A stretch of 64,000 bases of DNA from JACVRW01 sp963803085 (lineage in GTDB: Bacteria; Actinomycetota; Thermoleophilia; Solirubrobacterales; Thermoleophilaceae), in assembly GCA_963803085.1 (NCBI GenBank), contig CAWDLE010000017.1:233282-297281 (forward strand), read 5' to 3'. This document shows, one piece after another, positions 6,989 through 15,900 of the stretch. How positions within the stretch are numbered: position 1 is the stretch's first letter; every line of letters begins with the position of its first letter. Both the position numbers and the translations under genes were made by a program. The notes beneath the pieces were generated by a model. It was not told the origin of the DNA, did not search any database, and worked only from the letters and a program-made list of their open reading frames with translations.

Positions 6989-8036
6989 CCCGGACCTCCT
7001 GTGGCCGGACGCGAGGGCGGCCGTGCGCGATGCCGCCGCCTCCGACCCCGCAGCGGCGGCGACGGTGACCCCCATGCCGTGGGACCGCCGACAGCGCGCG
7101 GCCGCCCTGGCGTCCGTCGCCATGGCGGTGCCGGAGCGCGTGGTCACGAACGCGACGGTGGCCGAGGGCGCCGGCGTGACCGAGCAGTGGATCGTGCACC
7201 GCACGGGCGTGCATGAGCGTCGCCGCGTGTCGGATGGCGAGCGCCTTCAGGACCTCGCCACCGCCGCGGGCCGCGCGGCGCTGGAGGAGGCCAACGTGGC
7301 CGCCGAGGACCTGGACCTGGTGCTGGTGGCGACCGTGGCGCCGGACGATCTCCTGCCGAACGCCGCCCCGCTGGTCGCACGCGACCTCGGTGCCACGCGA
7401 GCGGGCGCGATGGACCTGGGAGCGGCCTGCACGGGCTTCCTGTCGGCACTGTCGCTTGCCGCCGCCCAGGTGGAGGGCGGGCGCAGCCAGAACGTGCTCG
7501 TGATCGGCGCCGAGGTGCTCAGCCGCTTCGTCGACAGCTCCGACCGTGGCACGGCCGCGCTCTTCGCTGACGGCGCGGGCGCCGCGCTCGTGGCGCCCTC
7601 GAGCGGCAGCGCCCACATCGCCGACATCGTCCTGCACTGCGACGCCGCCGGGGCCAACGCGATTCGCGCCTCGCACGACGAGCAGATCATCCACATGCAG
7701 GGCCACGACACCTTCAAGGCGGCGGTCCATCGGATGTCCGACGCGAGCATCGAGGCCACGCAGCGCGCGGGCGTGGGTCTGGAGGAGATCGACCTGTTCG
7801 TCTACCACCAGGCGAACGCGCGAATCCTCACGGCCGTGGGCGAGCGGCTCGGCCTCGACAGTGACCGCGTGATCAACTGCATCGACCGCTACGGCAACAC
7901 CTCATCGGCAACGCTCCCGATCGCCCTCGCTGACGCTCGCGAGCGCGGGATGCTCGAGCCCGGCATGAACGTGCTGCTCGCCGCATTCGGCGCGGGTTTC
8001 ACCTGGGGGGCCGGCGTGATCGAATGGGGGGCATGA
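6981..8036 (+). CDS. fabH: 3-oxoacyl-ACP synthase III (KAS III)
   Basis: Starts fatty-acid chains by condensing acyl-CoA with malonyl-ACP. The Cys-His-Asn triad is visible in LGAACTGFLSAL, YHQANARI and RYGNTSSATLP, and the C terminus GAGFTWGAGVIEW is typical. GTG 6981 overlaps the fabD stop by eight bases and has GGAGG six bases upstream (6970-6974); ATG 7074 would remove a 31-residue non-conserved leader and gives the more usual length (about 320 residues), so the start is open. It is followed by fabG with an ATGA overlap. Confidence 0.92.
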   Translation: MRSPDLLWPDARAAVRDAAASDPAAAATVTPMPWDRRQRAAALASVAMAVPERVVTNATVAEGAGVTEQWIVHRTGVHERRRVSDGERLQDLATAAGRAALEEANVAAEDLDLVLVATVAPDDLLPNAAPLVARDLGATRAGAMDLGAACTGFLSALSLAAAQVEGGRSQNVLVIGAEVLSRFVDSSDRGTAALFADGAGAALVAPSSGSAHIADIVLHCDAAGANAIRASHDEQIIHMQGHDTFKAAVHRMSDASIEATQRAGVGLEEIDLFVYHQANARILTAVGERLGLDSDRVINCIDRYGNTSSATLPIALADARERGMLEPGMNVLLAAFGAGFTWGAGVIEWGA

Positions 8037-8770
8037 ATGGACGACCGGATGGCAGCGCACTCGTCACCGGCGCATCGCGCGGGATCGGTGCGGCGATCGC
8101 CAAATCGCTTGCCCGGGAGGGCTGGCCGGTGGGCGTGAACTACCGCAGCGACTCCGAGGCGGCCGACGCCGTGGTCGACGAGATCACGAGCGCGGGCGGC
8201 CGCGCGAAGGCGCTCCACGGCGACGTGGCCGATCCCGAGACCGCCGATGCGCTCTTCACCGCGCTCGAGGAGGAGTTCGGACCGGTGCTCGTGCTCGTGA
8301 ACAACGCCGGCATCACCGCAGACGGCCTAGCTCCGATGATCGACGACGACGACTGGAACAGCGTCATCGACACGAACCTGTCGGCCGCCTTCCGGCTCAC
8401 CCGTCGCGCGCTGCGGCCGATGATCCGCAGCCGCTACGGCCGCGTGGTGAACATCGCGTCGATCGTGGGCGGCGTCCGTGGCAACGCGGGACAGGCCAAC
8501 TACGCTGCGTCGAAGGCCGGCCTGGTGGCGATGACGAGGACCGTTGCGGCCGAGGTGGCCCGCCGCGGGGTCACGGTGAACGCCGTGGCGCCCGGTCTGA
8601 TCGAGACCGGCATGACCGACGGCATCGCAGAGAACTTGCTGGAACACGTGCCCGCCCGCAGGGCCGGCACGCCGGAAGAGGTGGCCGAGTGCGTGCGCTT
8701 CCTGGCGTCTGATGGCGCCGCGTACGTAACCGGTGTCTGCCTCACCGTTGACGGAGGCCTCACCGCCTAA
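8033..8770 (+). CDS. fabG: 3-oxoacyl-ACP reductase
   Basis: NADPH-dependent reduction of 3-ketoacyl-ACP. A classical short-chain dehydrogenase of about 245 residues: VTGASRGIGAAIA cofactor loop, NNAG, catalytic Ser in NIASIVGG, YAASKAG (Tyr and Lys), VAPGLIETGMTD and the closing YVTGVCLTVDGG. ATG 8033 overlaps the fabH stop as ATGA; ATG 8024 is in frame nine bases earlier. Its place between fabH and acpP supports the FabG assignment over other SDRs. Confidence 0.93.
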   Translation: MNGRPDGSALVTGASRGIGAAIAKSLAREGWPVGVNYRSDSEAADAVVDEITSAGGRAKALHGDVADPETADALFTALEEEFGPVLVLVNNAGITADGLAPMIDDDDWNSVIDTNLSAAFRLTRRALRPMIRSRYGRVVNIASIVGGVRGNAGQANYAASKAGLVAMTRTVAAEVARRGVTVNAVAPGLIETGMTDGIAENLLEHVPARRAGTPEEVAECVRFLASDGAAYVTGVCLTVDGGLTA

Positions 8771-8791
8771 GAGATGACAAGGAGGAACTGA

Positions 8792-9040
8792 ATGGCAGCA
8801 ACAGCTACACGTGAGGAAATCGAGGGCCGGGTGTTCGAGGCTCTCGAGGAGTTCGGCGCCGAGCCGGACGCGATCACCCCTGATGCGACCTTCGAGTCGC
8901 TGGACGTGGATTCGCTCGACCTGGTCGAGCTCGCGCAGATCGTCGAGGACGAGTACGGCGTGCAGCTCAAGGGCGAGGACATGGAGGGTGTTGCGACCGT
9001 CCGTCAGGCCGTCGACCTGGTGATGTCGAAGCTCGGATGA
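8792..9040 (+). CDS. acpP: Acyl carrier protein
   Basis: An 82-residue acidic carrier of growing acyl chains. The phosphopantetheine serine is in LDVDSLDLVELAQIVEDEYGV, the canonical D-S-L motif at the start of helix II. It has the strongest ribosome site of the operon, AAGGAGG at 8779-8785 with a six-base spacer, consistent with the need for high ACP levels. Its stop overlaps the fabF start (ATGA). Confidence 0.95.
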   Translation: MAATATREEIEGRVFEALEEFGAEPDAITPDATFESLDVDSLDLVELAQIVEDEYGVQLKGEDMEGVATVRQAVDLVMSKLG

Positions 9041-10239
9041 CCCGTTCTGTCGTCATCACCGGCGTCGGCGCCGTCACGCCCCTGGGCGTGGGCGCCCGCA
9101 CGCTGCACGAGCGCTGGAGCGCCGGCCAGTCCGGAATCGAGGACGGGTTCGGCCGCGCGAGCGAGTTCGAGCCCAAGGAGCACCTCTCGATCAAGGAGGT
9201 GCGCCGCTCGGACCGCTACACCCAGCTCGCGCTCGCGGCCGCCGGCGAGGCGCTCGAGGACGCCGGCTGGGACGGCGAGGCGCCCTACGACCCCGAGCGG
9301 GCGGCCTGCGTGATCGGCACCGGCATCGGCGGCATCGGAACGCTGGAGGCGAATCACATCCTCCTGCTTGACGAGGGCGCGGACCGGATCTCGCCGCTCT
9401 CGATCCCGCTGCTGATGGCCAACGCGGCCTCCGGCGTGATCGCGATGAAGCACGACCTGCGCGGGCAGTCCTTCGGGACGGTGTCCGCGTGCGCGGCGGG
9501 TGCCCATGCGATCGGCATGGCCGAGCGGATCATTCGCTACGGCGACGCCGACGCGGTCGTGACCGGTGGCAGCGAGGCGGCGATCACACCGCTCGCGACG
9601 GCCGCCTTCGCGCGCATGGACGCACTCTCGGACAGCGGCATCTCGCGTCCCTTCGACCGCCGCCGCGACGGCTTCGTGATGGGCGAGGGCGCCGGCATCC
9701 TCGTGCTGGAGGAGGAGGAGGCGGCCCGCGAGCGCGGCGCGCGCATCCTCGGCTACATACGCGGCTACGCCTCGACCTCGGACGCCTACCACCTGACCGC
9801 CCCCGAGCCGAACGGCCGCGGCGCGGCGAAGGCAATGGAGCTGGCAATGAAGGACGCAGGTATAGACGCGGAGCAGGTGCTGTACGTGAACGCACACGGC
9901 ACCTCGACGCCGCTGAATGACCGCTCCGAGACGAACGCCATCAAGACGGCGCTCGGCGAGGACGTGGCGGCGCACATGCCGATCAGCTCGACCAAGTCGG
10001 CCATCGGCCACCTGCTCGGCGCCGCGGGCGCCGTGGAGGCGATCGCCACGCTGCTGGCGCTGCGCGACCGCATCGCGCCGCCGACCCTGAACTACGAGGA
10101 GCCCGACGAGGGGCTCGACCTGGACTACGTGCCCAACGAGGCCCGTCCGCTGCCGAACGGCGACGCCCGAGCAATCGGGCTGTCGAACGCGTTCGGCTTC
10201 GGCGGCCACAACGCCGTGCTGTGCCTGGAGGCTTCATGA
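9037..10239 (+). CDS. fabF: 3-oxoacyl-ACP synthase II
   Basis: Chain-elongating condensing enzyme of 400 residues. Catalytic Cys in TVSACAAGAHAIG, first His in VNAHGTSTPLND and second His in KSAIGHLLGAAGAVEA; the N terminus VVITGVGAVTPLG and the C-terminal NAFGFGGHNA loop are family hallmarks. It is coupled to acpP upstream and to accD downstream by four-base overlaps. The order recalls the mycobacterial fabD-acpM-kasA-accD6 operon. Confidence 0.94.
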   Translation: MTRSVVITGVGAVTPLGVGARTLHERWSAGQSGIEDGFGRASEFEPKEHLSIKEVRRSDRYTQLALAAAGEALEDAGWDGEAPYDPERAACVIGTGIGGIGTLEANHILLLDEGADRISPLSIPLLMANAASGVIAMKHDLRGQSFGTVSACAAGAHAIGMAERIIRYGDADAVVTGGSEAAITPLATAAFARMDALSDSGISRPFDRRRDGFVMGEGAGILVLEEEEAARERGARILGYIRGYASTSDAYHLTAPEPNGRGAAKAMELAMKDAGIDAEQVLYVNAHGTSTPLNDRSETNAIKTALGEDVAAHMPISSTKSAIGHLLGAAGAVEAIATLLALRDRIAPPTLNYEEPDEGLDLDYVPNEARPLPNGDARAIGLSNAFGFGGHNAVLCLEAS

Positions 10240-11717
10240 GCGCCCTTGCGGACAGGATGCCCGCTGAGCGGATCTCGCCACTGCTGAAGGAGCCGCGCGA
10301 GGTTACCGCCCGCGATCGGCTCGAATTGCTCTGCGACCCCGGATCGCTGCACGTGATCCGCTCGACCGTGCTGCCGCGGCGCGAGTCCAAGCGCATGCGC
10401 GACGGCGACGGCGTGGTGGGCGCGGCCGGCACGATCTCCGGTCGCCCGGTCTACTGCTACGCGCAGGACCAGTCGTTCGCCGGCGGCTCGCTGGGCGAGG
10501 CCCATGCCGAGACGATCGTGCGAGTGATGCAGCTCGCCGGCCGTGCCCGCGCCCCGGTGATCGGCTTCGTCGCCTCCGGCGGTGCCCGCATGGACGACGG
10601 CATCGCCGCGCTCGGCGGCTACGGCCGGATCTTCCGCGAGAGCGTGAAGCTGTCGGGTCGCGTCCCGCAGATCTCCGTGATCACGGGCGTGTCCGCCGGC
10701 GGCGGCGCGTACTCCCCGGCGCTCACCGACTTCGTCGTGATGACCGAGGGCTCCGCGATGTTCCTCACCGGCCCAGGCGTGGTACGCGAGGTCATGGGCG
10801 AGGACGTGGACGCCCAGGCGCTCGGCGGTCCGAAGGTGCACGCGAAGAACGGCGTCTGCCAGTTCGTGGCGGGGAACGATCACGAGGCTGTCGGAGTGGT
10901 GCGGGAGCTGATCGCCCACCTGCCGCAGCACGCGGGGGAGCGGCCGCCGCACGGCCTGCCGGCACCGGTTCCGTCAATGGACCCCGCCGCGCTGGTGCCG
11001 GATTCGGCGCGCAAGGTCTACGACGTTCGCCACGTGATCCGCGCGATCGTGGACAACGCGGAGCTCCTCGAGGTGTCGGAGCGCTGGGCGCGCAACATGG
11101 TCACCGCCTTCTGCCGGATCGACGGGCGCGCCGTGGGCGTGATCGCGAACCAGCCCTGGTATCTGGGCGGCGTGATCGACGCGGACGCGGCGCAGAAGGC
11201 TTCCAAGTTCGTGCGCACGTGCAACGCGTACGGGCTGCCGCTGGTGGTCCTGGTGGACACCCCTGGCTTCCTGCCGGGCACGAAGCAGGAGGGCCTCGGC
11301 GTGATCCGCCACGGGGCGAAGCTCCTGCACGCCTTCGCCGAGGCCGTGGTCCCTAAGGTGACCGTTGTGCTGCGCAAGGCTTACGGCGGTGGCTTCATCA
11401 CGATGAACTCCAAGGATCTCGGGGCCGACCTCGCGCTCGCCTGGCCGGACGCCCAGATCGGGATCATGGGGCCGAAGCAGGCCGTGGGGATCGTGCACCG
11501 GCGCGAGATCGCCGCGGCCGACGACCCCGAGCGCGAGCACGATCGCCTGGCCGACGAGTACGCCGCGGACCACGTGTCCGCCGCGGCTGCGGCCCGTGAG
11601 GGCTTCATCGACGAGCTGGTCCCGCCCCAGGAGACGCGACGCCGTCTCGCGGGCGCGCTCGCCGCGCTTTCGGGCGCAGGTGACTACGGCAACGGCGGAG
11701 GGAACATCCCGCTGTGA
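10236..11717 (+). CDS. accD: Acyl-CoA carboxylase carboxyltransferase (AccD/PccB type)
   Basis: Carboxyltransferase of about 493 residues that makes malonyl-CoA (or methylmalonyl-CoA) from carboxybiotin. The N half has GFVASGGARMDDGIAALGGYG and VSAGGGAYSPALTDFVVM, which form an oxyanion hole; the C half has VDTPGFLPGTKQE and KAYGGGFITMNSKDLGAD, so both crotonase-like halves are present, as in PccB/AccD6. There is no zinc ribbon as in E. coli AccD. The biotin carboxylase subunit is not in the window. Placement within the fab operon argues for an acetyl-CoA role. Confidence 0.9.
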   Translation: MSALADRMPAERISPLLKEPREVTARDRLELLCDPGSLHVIRSTVLPRRESKRMRDGDGVVGAAGTISGRPVYCYAQDQSFAGGSLGEAHAETIVRVMQLAGRARAPVIGFVASGGARMDDGIAALGGYGRIFRESVKLSGRVPQISVITGVSAGGGAYSPALTDFVVMTEGSAMFLTGPGVVREVMGEDVDAQALGGPKVHAKNGVCQFVAGNDHEAVGVVRELIAHLPQHAGERPPHGLPAPVPSMDPAALVPDSARKVYDVRHVIRAIVDNAELLEVSERWARNMVTAFCRIDGRAVGVIANQPWYLGGVIDADAAQKASKFVRTCNAYGLPLVVLVDTPGFLPGTKQEGLGVIRHGAKLLHAFAEAVVPKVTVVLRKAYGGGFITMNSKDLGADLALAWPDAQIGIMGPKQAVGIVHRREIAAADDPEREHDRLADEYAADHVSAAAAAREGFIDELVPPQETRRRLAGALAALSGAGDYGNGGGNIPL

Positions 11718-12295
11718 TGTACGTGGCCCTCGGCGACAGCTTCACCGCGGGAGTCGAGCCCGGGCAGCCGCGCTGGCCGGACGAGCTGGCGCGCCAGCTG
11801 GGCGGTCGCTATGTGAACCTCGCTGAGGTGGGCGCCACCAGCGAGCACGTGGAGCTGGACCAGCTCGAACGAGCTCTGAAACTCCAGCCTGACGTCGTCA
11901 CGCTCGTGTGCGGGGCCAACGACGTCCTGTTCAACACGCGGCCCGACCCCGACGCCTACGCCGCCCGCCTCTCGCGCATGTTCGCTCGGCTGCGGCGAGA
12001 GCTGCCGCAGGCGCAGATCGTCACGGCCACCTATCCGGAAATCGGGCGCTTCCTCGCGCTGCGGCCGCGCACCCGCGCGCGCGTGGACGAGGGGATGGAG
12101 CTCTTCAACGCCGCGGTGCGCAAGGTCGCGCGGCGCCACGACGTGGTGCTGATGGAGAGCTTCGACCACCCAGCGGCAAACGTCCGCGAGACCTACGCCG
12201 ACGACGGCTTCCACCCCTCCGCCGAGGGCCACCGCCAGGCCGCGCGCGAGTTCCTGCGCGCGCTCCGAAAGCGCTTCCGACTAACCGCAGCGTGA
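11717..12295 (+). CDS. SGNH/GDSL hydrolase
   Basis: A 192-residue esterase/lipase-like protein with all four SGNH blocks: the nucleophile serine in ALGDSFTAG (block I), a glycine in the NLAEVGATS region, the asparagine in VCGANDVLFN (block III) and the D-x-x-H pair in DDGFHPSAEGH (block V). No signal peptide is visible, so it is likely intracellular. It overlaps accD (TGATG) and the MaoC gene (GTGA). In this setting it may trim acyl groups, which is inference. Confidence 0.85.
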   Translation: MYVALGDSFTAGVEPGQPRWPDELARQLGGRYVNLAEVGATSEHVELDQLERALKLQPDVVTLVCGANDVLFNTRPDPDAYAARLSRMFARLRRELPQAQIVTATYPEIGRFLALRPRTRARVDEGMELFNAAVRKVARRHDVVLMESFDHPAANVRETYADDGFHPSAEGHRQAAREFLRALRKRFRLTAA

Positions 12296-12779
12296 CCCGC
12301 TCGACGCTGGCCGAGCGAGAGGCGCGCGCCACCGCGCCTGGCCCGGACCTCTTCGCGCGGCCGTTCGCCGAGATTTCGGTAGGCGACCGGTTCGCCACCG
12401 GCGGCCGGACGGTGAGCGAAGTCGGACATCCTCCAGCTTCGCCGCCCTGACCGGCGACCGCCATCCGCAGCACACAGACCCCGAGTGGGCTGCCGGCAGC
12501 CGCTTCGGCGAGCAGATCGCCCACGGACTGCTCGTGCTCTCGTTCGCCGTCGGCCTGCTCCCGCTCGACCCCGACCGGATCGTCGCCCTCCGCCGTGTGG
12601 GCGACGCGGTGTTCAAGCAACCTGTGAAGATCGGCGACACCGTGCACGTGGACGGTGTAATCGTGGACACGCGGGAGGTCGACGCCGAGCAGGGGCTGGT
12701 GGAGGCGTGTCTGCGGATCCTGAACGACAGTGGTCGGCTGGCGGTGCGGGCGAACGTCGAGCTCGTGTGGCGCACCTGA
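12292..12779 (+). pseudogene. MaoC-like hydratase (FAS-II dehydratase candidate) interrupted by frameshift
   Basis: The reading starts at GTG 12292 (GTGA overlap) as PFAEISVGDRFATGGRTVSE, then leaves frame at about 12420-12436 and resumes as FAALTGDRHPQHTD to the TGA at 12777. The hot-dog hydratase pattern (FAALTGD.HP.H and FGEQIAHGLLVLS) is complete once one or two single-base shifts are corrected. No other dehydratase is in this operon, and the FAS-II cycle needs one (HadB-like), so an assembly error is more likely than a dead gene. Its end overlaps the fabI start (TGATG). Confidence 0.75.
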
Positions 12780-13549
12780 TGCTCGAGGGCAAGCGCCTGC
12801 TCGTGACGGGGGTGCTGACCAAGGGCAGCATCGCCTACTCAGTGGCTGAGAGGGCCCAGCACGAGGGTGCCCAGCTACTGCTGACAGGGTTCGGGCGCAC
12901 GCGCAGGATGACCGAGCGCGCCGCGGCGCGGCTCCCCGACCCGCCCGACGTGCTCGAGCTCGACGTGAACGACCCGGAGCACTTCGACGCACTCGTCACC
13001 GAGCTGAAGCAGCGCTGGGGCGGGCTCGACGGCGCCTTGCACGCGATCGCCTTCGCCCCGGGCGACGCGCTCGGCGGCAACTTCATGACGGCGCCCCCGG
13101 AGTCGGCCGTGCAGGCATTCCGCACGAGCGCGTACTCGTTCAAGGCGCTCGCCGAGGCGGTTGCGCCCCTGATGGACGACGGGGGCAGCCTCGTCGGCAT
13201 GGACTTCGACGCCTCGGTGGCCTGGCCGGTCTACGACTGGATGGGCGTGGCGAAGGCCGCGCTCGAGTCGGTCTCGCGCTACCTGGCCCGCGACCTCGGC
13301 GAGCAGAACGTGCGCGTGAACCTGATCTCCGCCGGGCCCGTGGAGACGCCGGCCGCGCAGGGCATCCCGGGCTTCGACGCCCTCTCCGGACTCTGGGGAA
13401 AGCAGGCCCCACTGAATTGGGACAGCGCCGACCCGGCGCCGGTGGCGGACGCCGTGCTGTTCCTGCTCTCCGACCTCTCGCGCGCGATCACCGGCGAGAT
13501 CCTGCACGTGGACGGCGGCTTTCATGCCATGGGTGCGCCCTTGAGATAA
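12779..13549 (+). CDS. fabI: Enoyl-ACP reductase, InhA type
   Basis: NADH-dependent reduction of trans-2-enoyl-ACP, the last step of each elongation cycle. GVLTKGSIAYSVAERAQHEGAQLLLTGFGR is close to the cofactor-binding start of mycobacterial InhA, and YDWMGVAKAALESVSRYLARDLG holds the Tyr-x6-Lys catalytic pair. The family C-terminal part (ITGEILHVDGGFHAMG) is present. ATG 12779 overlaps the MaoC stop (TGATG). It ends the fab operon and is followed by a strong hairpin. Confidence 0.92.
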   Translation: MLEGKRLLVTGVLTKGSIAYSVAERAQHEGAQLLLTGFGRTRRMTERAAARLPDPPDVLELDVNDPEHFDALVTELKQRWGGLDGALHAIAFAPGDALGGNFMTAPPESAVQAFRTSAYSFKALAEAVAPLMDDGGSLVGMDFDASVAWPVYDWMGVAKAALESVSRYLARDLGEQNVRVNLISAGPVETPAAQGIPGFDALSGLWGKQAPLNWDSADPAPVADAVLFLLSDLSRAITGEILHVDGGFHAMGAPLR

Positions 13550-13556
13550 TCGCTCT

Positions 13557-13577
13557 GCGGGCGGCCGAGCCGCCCGC
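13557..13577 (+). terminator. Hairpin after the fab operon
   Basis: A perfect nine-base stem, GCGGGCGGC (13557-13565) with GCCGCCCGC (13569-13577), around a three-base loop lies just after the fabI stop and before coaX. No clear U-tract follows, as is common for actinobacterial terminators. Confidence 0.55.
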
Positions 13578-13593
13578 TTGCGCCACGACGCCG

Positions 13594-13599
13594 TAGGCT
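13594..13599 (+). promoter_or_regulatory. Candidate -10 box of coaX
   Basis: TAGGCT ends seven bases before the GTG of coaX; the region has no Shine-Dalgarno sequence, which suggests a leaderless mRNA starting at the GTG. Confidence 0.35.
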
Positions 13600-13606
13600 C
13601 CGCGCC

Positions 13607-14374
13607 GTGCTGCTCGCCATCGACGTCGGCAACACCCAGACCCACGTGGGGATGTTCTCGGACGACGAGCTCGCTCATCACTGGCGCTTCGCGACCGCGC
13701 GTTTCGCGACGGCGGACGAGGTGGCCACGGTGGTGGCGGGCCTGCTCGGCCTGCGCGACCTGAAGCTGGGTGACGTGCACGCGGCGATCGTCTCGTCGGT
13801 GGTGCCGACGCTGGCGCACGAGTACGAGCAGATGATCGAGCGCTATTTCGACGGCCGCGGCGCCCTCGTTGGCCCCGAGCTCAAGACCGGCATGCCGATC
13901 CGGATCGACCGTCCGCAGGAGCTGGGCGCGGACCGCCTGGTGAACGCGATCGCCGCCTACGAGCGCGTGGGCGGCGCGTGCATCGCGGTCGACTTCGGGA
14001 CCGCGATCAACTACGACGTCGTGTCCTCGGAGGGCGAGTACCTCGGCGGCGTGATCTCACCCGGGATCGAGATCTCGCTCGAGGCCCTGTCCGCGCGCGC
14101 CGCGCGCCTCCCGCGCGTGGACATCGAGGCACCGCGCCACGCCATCGGCAAGGGCACCCAGGAGGCGATCCAGGCGGGGGTGGTGTACGGCTTCGCGGGC
14201 CAGGTGGACGCCATCGTCGGGCGCCTGCGCGAGGAGCTCGGCGAGGAGGCCACCGCGATCGCCACGGGCGGCTTCGCGGAGGCGATCGTGCCGTTCTGCG
14301 AGCAGGTCGACGAGGTGGACGACCGGCTCACCCTCCAGGGACTCAAGCTGATCTGGGAGCGCAACAGCAACTGA
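13607..14374 (+). CDS. coaX: Type III pantothenate kinase
   Basis: Phosphorylates pantothenate, the first step to coenzyme A. This 255-residue ASKHA-fold enzyme has the P-loop-like LAIDVGNTQTHVGMF at the N terminus, ELGADRLVNAIAAYE (catalytic Asp), VDFGTAINYDVV and YLGGVISPGIEIS. It stands alone between the fab hairpin and the STAS gene. The GTG start is preceded by TAGGCT and no ribosome site. Confidence 0.93.
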   Translation: MLLAIDVGNTQTHVGMFSDDELAHHWRFATARFATADEVATVVAGLLGLRDLKLGDVHAAIVSSVVPTLAHEYEQMIERYFDGRGALVGPELKTGMPIRIDRPQELGADRLVNAIAAYERVGGACIAVDFGTAINYDVVSSEGEYLGGVISPGIEISLEALSARAARLPRVDIEAPRHAIGKGTQEAIQAGVVYGFAGQVDAIVGRLREELGEEATAIATGGFAEAIVPFCEQVDEVDDRLTLQGLKLIWERNSN

Positions 14375-14421
14375 CTTTCCCTGCGGCTCGGCCGGGTGTA
14401 GGTTGGAACCACCTGGCCCCC

Positions 14422-14766
14422 GTGTCCCCCAAATCCTTCCAGGTGTCGCTCGACGATCGCGGGTCCGTGGTCGTCGTACGCGTCCGGGGCGAGGTGGACA
14501 CAGCAACGGCGCCGCAGATGGGTCAGGCGATCGACGCGCAGCTGGCCCGCCGGCGCCGCGTCGTGCTCGATCTCTCCGAGGTCGAGTTCATGGACCTCCA
14601 CGGGCTTGCCGTGCTGATGCGCGCCAGCCGGCGCACGCGCGTCGAGGGAGGCAGCTTCGCTGTCGACCGGCCGGCGCCCTGCGTGCTCCGCCTCTTCGAG
14701 CTGGTCCGCATGGACGGTGAGATCCGAATCGTTTCGGACGACAACCGGCCGCCCGAGGCCGCCTGA
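14422..14766 (+). CDS. STAS-domain anti-sigma factor antagonist
   Basis: A single-domain STAS protein of 114 residues. VVRVRGEVDTATAPQMGQAID and VVLDLSEVEFMDLHGLAVLMRA match the family; however, the serine usually phosphorylated by the cognate anti-sigma kinase (D-S-x-G in SpoIIAA) is replaced: the motif reads D-L-H-G (MDLHGLAV). It may therefore be constitutively in one state. No anti-sigma factor or sigma factor lies next to it. GTG 14422 is the likely start; TAGGTT at 14399-14404 may be its -10 box. Confidence 0.82.
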   Translation: MSPKSFQVSLDDRGSVVVVRVRGEVDTATAPQMGQAIDAQLARRRRVVLDLSEVEFMDLHGLAVLMRASRRTRVEGGSFAVDRPAPCVLRLFELVRMDGEIRIVSDDNRPPEAA

Positions 14767-14768
14767 GC

Positions 14769-14774
14769 TACCGT
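14769..14774 (+). promoter_or_regulatory. Candidate -10 box of dus
   Basis: TACCGT lies six bases before the GTG of the dihydrouridine synthase gene and overlaps the end of the STAS gene region; no ribosome site intervenes. Confidence 0.3.
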
Positions 14775-14780
14775 TTTCGC

Positions 14781-15770
14781 GTGCCCTCGCTCACGGACAC
14801 ATGGACGCTCGGCGGCCTCAGGCTCGCCAATCGGGTGGTGCTCGCGCCGCTCGCCGGCATCGGCAACTGGTTCGTGCGCCTCCAGGCGAAGCGCCACGGG
14901 GCGGGGCTGGTGGTGTCCGAGATGGTGTCGAGCTTCGGCCTCGTGCACGGCAACGAGCGGACCGTGCGCGAGTTCCTGCGCATCCACCCGGATGAGCACC
15001 CGGTGTCGATGCAGCTCTTCGGCCATGACGCCGCCGTGATGCGCGAGGCCGCCGCGATCGCGGCCGACGCGGGCGCCGACGTGATCGACCTCAACATGGG
15101 CTGTCCGGTCCGCAAGGTCTGCAAGACCGGTGCCGGCGCAGCGCTGCTCGATGACCCCGACCGGGCCGTGGCCATCGCTCGCGCCGCCGGCGAGGGCAGT
15201 GGCCTCCCCGTGACCGTGAAGCTCCGCCCGGGCCGCGAGCCCGGCGACCTGGCCGGGGTTGAGCTCGCACGGCGGCTTGTGGGGGAGGCCGGCGTGGCCG
15301 GCATCGCGTTCCATCCCCGGCACGCCTCACAGCAGCACGCTGGTGCGCCCGACTATGTCCTTGCGCACCAACTTGTCGACGCGCTGCCGGTTCCCGTGAT
15401 CGTGTCCGGCGGGCTCTCGAGCGACGAGCCCACCCTGCGAGCCTTCGAGGAAAGCGGCGGGGCGGCCGTGATGCTAGCCCGCGGCGCGCTGGGCAATCCA
15501 TGGCTGTTCGGCCGCCTGCTCGGCACCTACGAGGGTGAGCCGACTCCACAGGAGGTCCTGGAGGAGCTGGAATGGGTGATCGCGTGCGCCGAGGACCATC
15601 TCGGCGTGGAGCGCGCGGGTCGCTATCTGCGCAAGTTCTACCCCTGGTACGCGGAGCACCTGGAGCTCACGCGACGCGAGCGCGAGCCGCTCGTGACACC
15701 GCCCACGACGGCGGACGCACGCGAGGTTTGGCGCAGCGCGATCCAGCCGGCCATGCCCGTCGCGGCCTAG
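14781..15770 (+). CDS. dus: tRNA-dihydrouridine synthase (DusB-like)
   Basis: FMN-dependent reduction of uridines in tRNA. A TIM-barrel protein of 329 residues: NRVVLAPLAGIGN, then DLNMGCPVRKVCKTGAGAALL with the catalytic cysteine in the GCPVRKV motif, VTVKLRPG, FHPRHASQQ (His proton donors), VIVSGGL and VMLARGALGNPWLF (phosphate-binding loop), with a helical C-terminal RNA-binding part. Its length and motifs fit bacterial DusB rather than DusA or DusC. Confidence 0.9.
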   Translation: MPSLTDTWTLGGLRLANRVVLAPLAGIGNWFVRLQAKRHGAGLVVSEMVSSFGLVHGNERTVREFLRIHPDEHPVSMQLFGHDAAVMREAAAIAADAGADVIDLNMGCPVRKVCKTGAGAALLDDPDRAVAIARAAGEGSGLPVTVKLRPGREPGDLAGVELARRLVGEAGVAGIAFHPRHASQQHAGAPDYVLAHQLVDALPVPVIVSGGLSSDEPTLRAFEESGGAAVMLARGALGNPWLFGRLLGTYEGEPTPQEVLEELEWVIACAEDHLGVERAGRYLRKFYPWYAEHLELTRREREPLVTPPTTADAREVWRSAIQPAMPVAA

Positions 15771-15900
15771 CTCCGCCGCGGCCGATCGGCCTGAGAAACC
15801 TCGCCCAAAGCTTCGAAAACTGACCCGAATTCGGCTCGCCGGACGTATAGACCATTGCTACACTGCTCGGCTCCCTGCGGGAGGAAAGAACGACATTTCC

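Noticed and set aside
12293..12780. A true stop ending a short MaoC-like N-terminal protein
   Set aside because: Both halves of the hot-dog domain are present in adjacent frames and the operon lacks another dehydratase, so a frameshift is the better reading.
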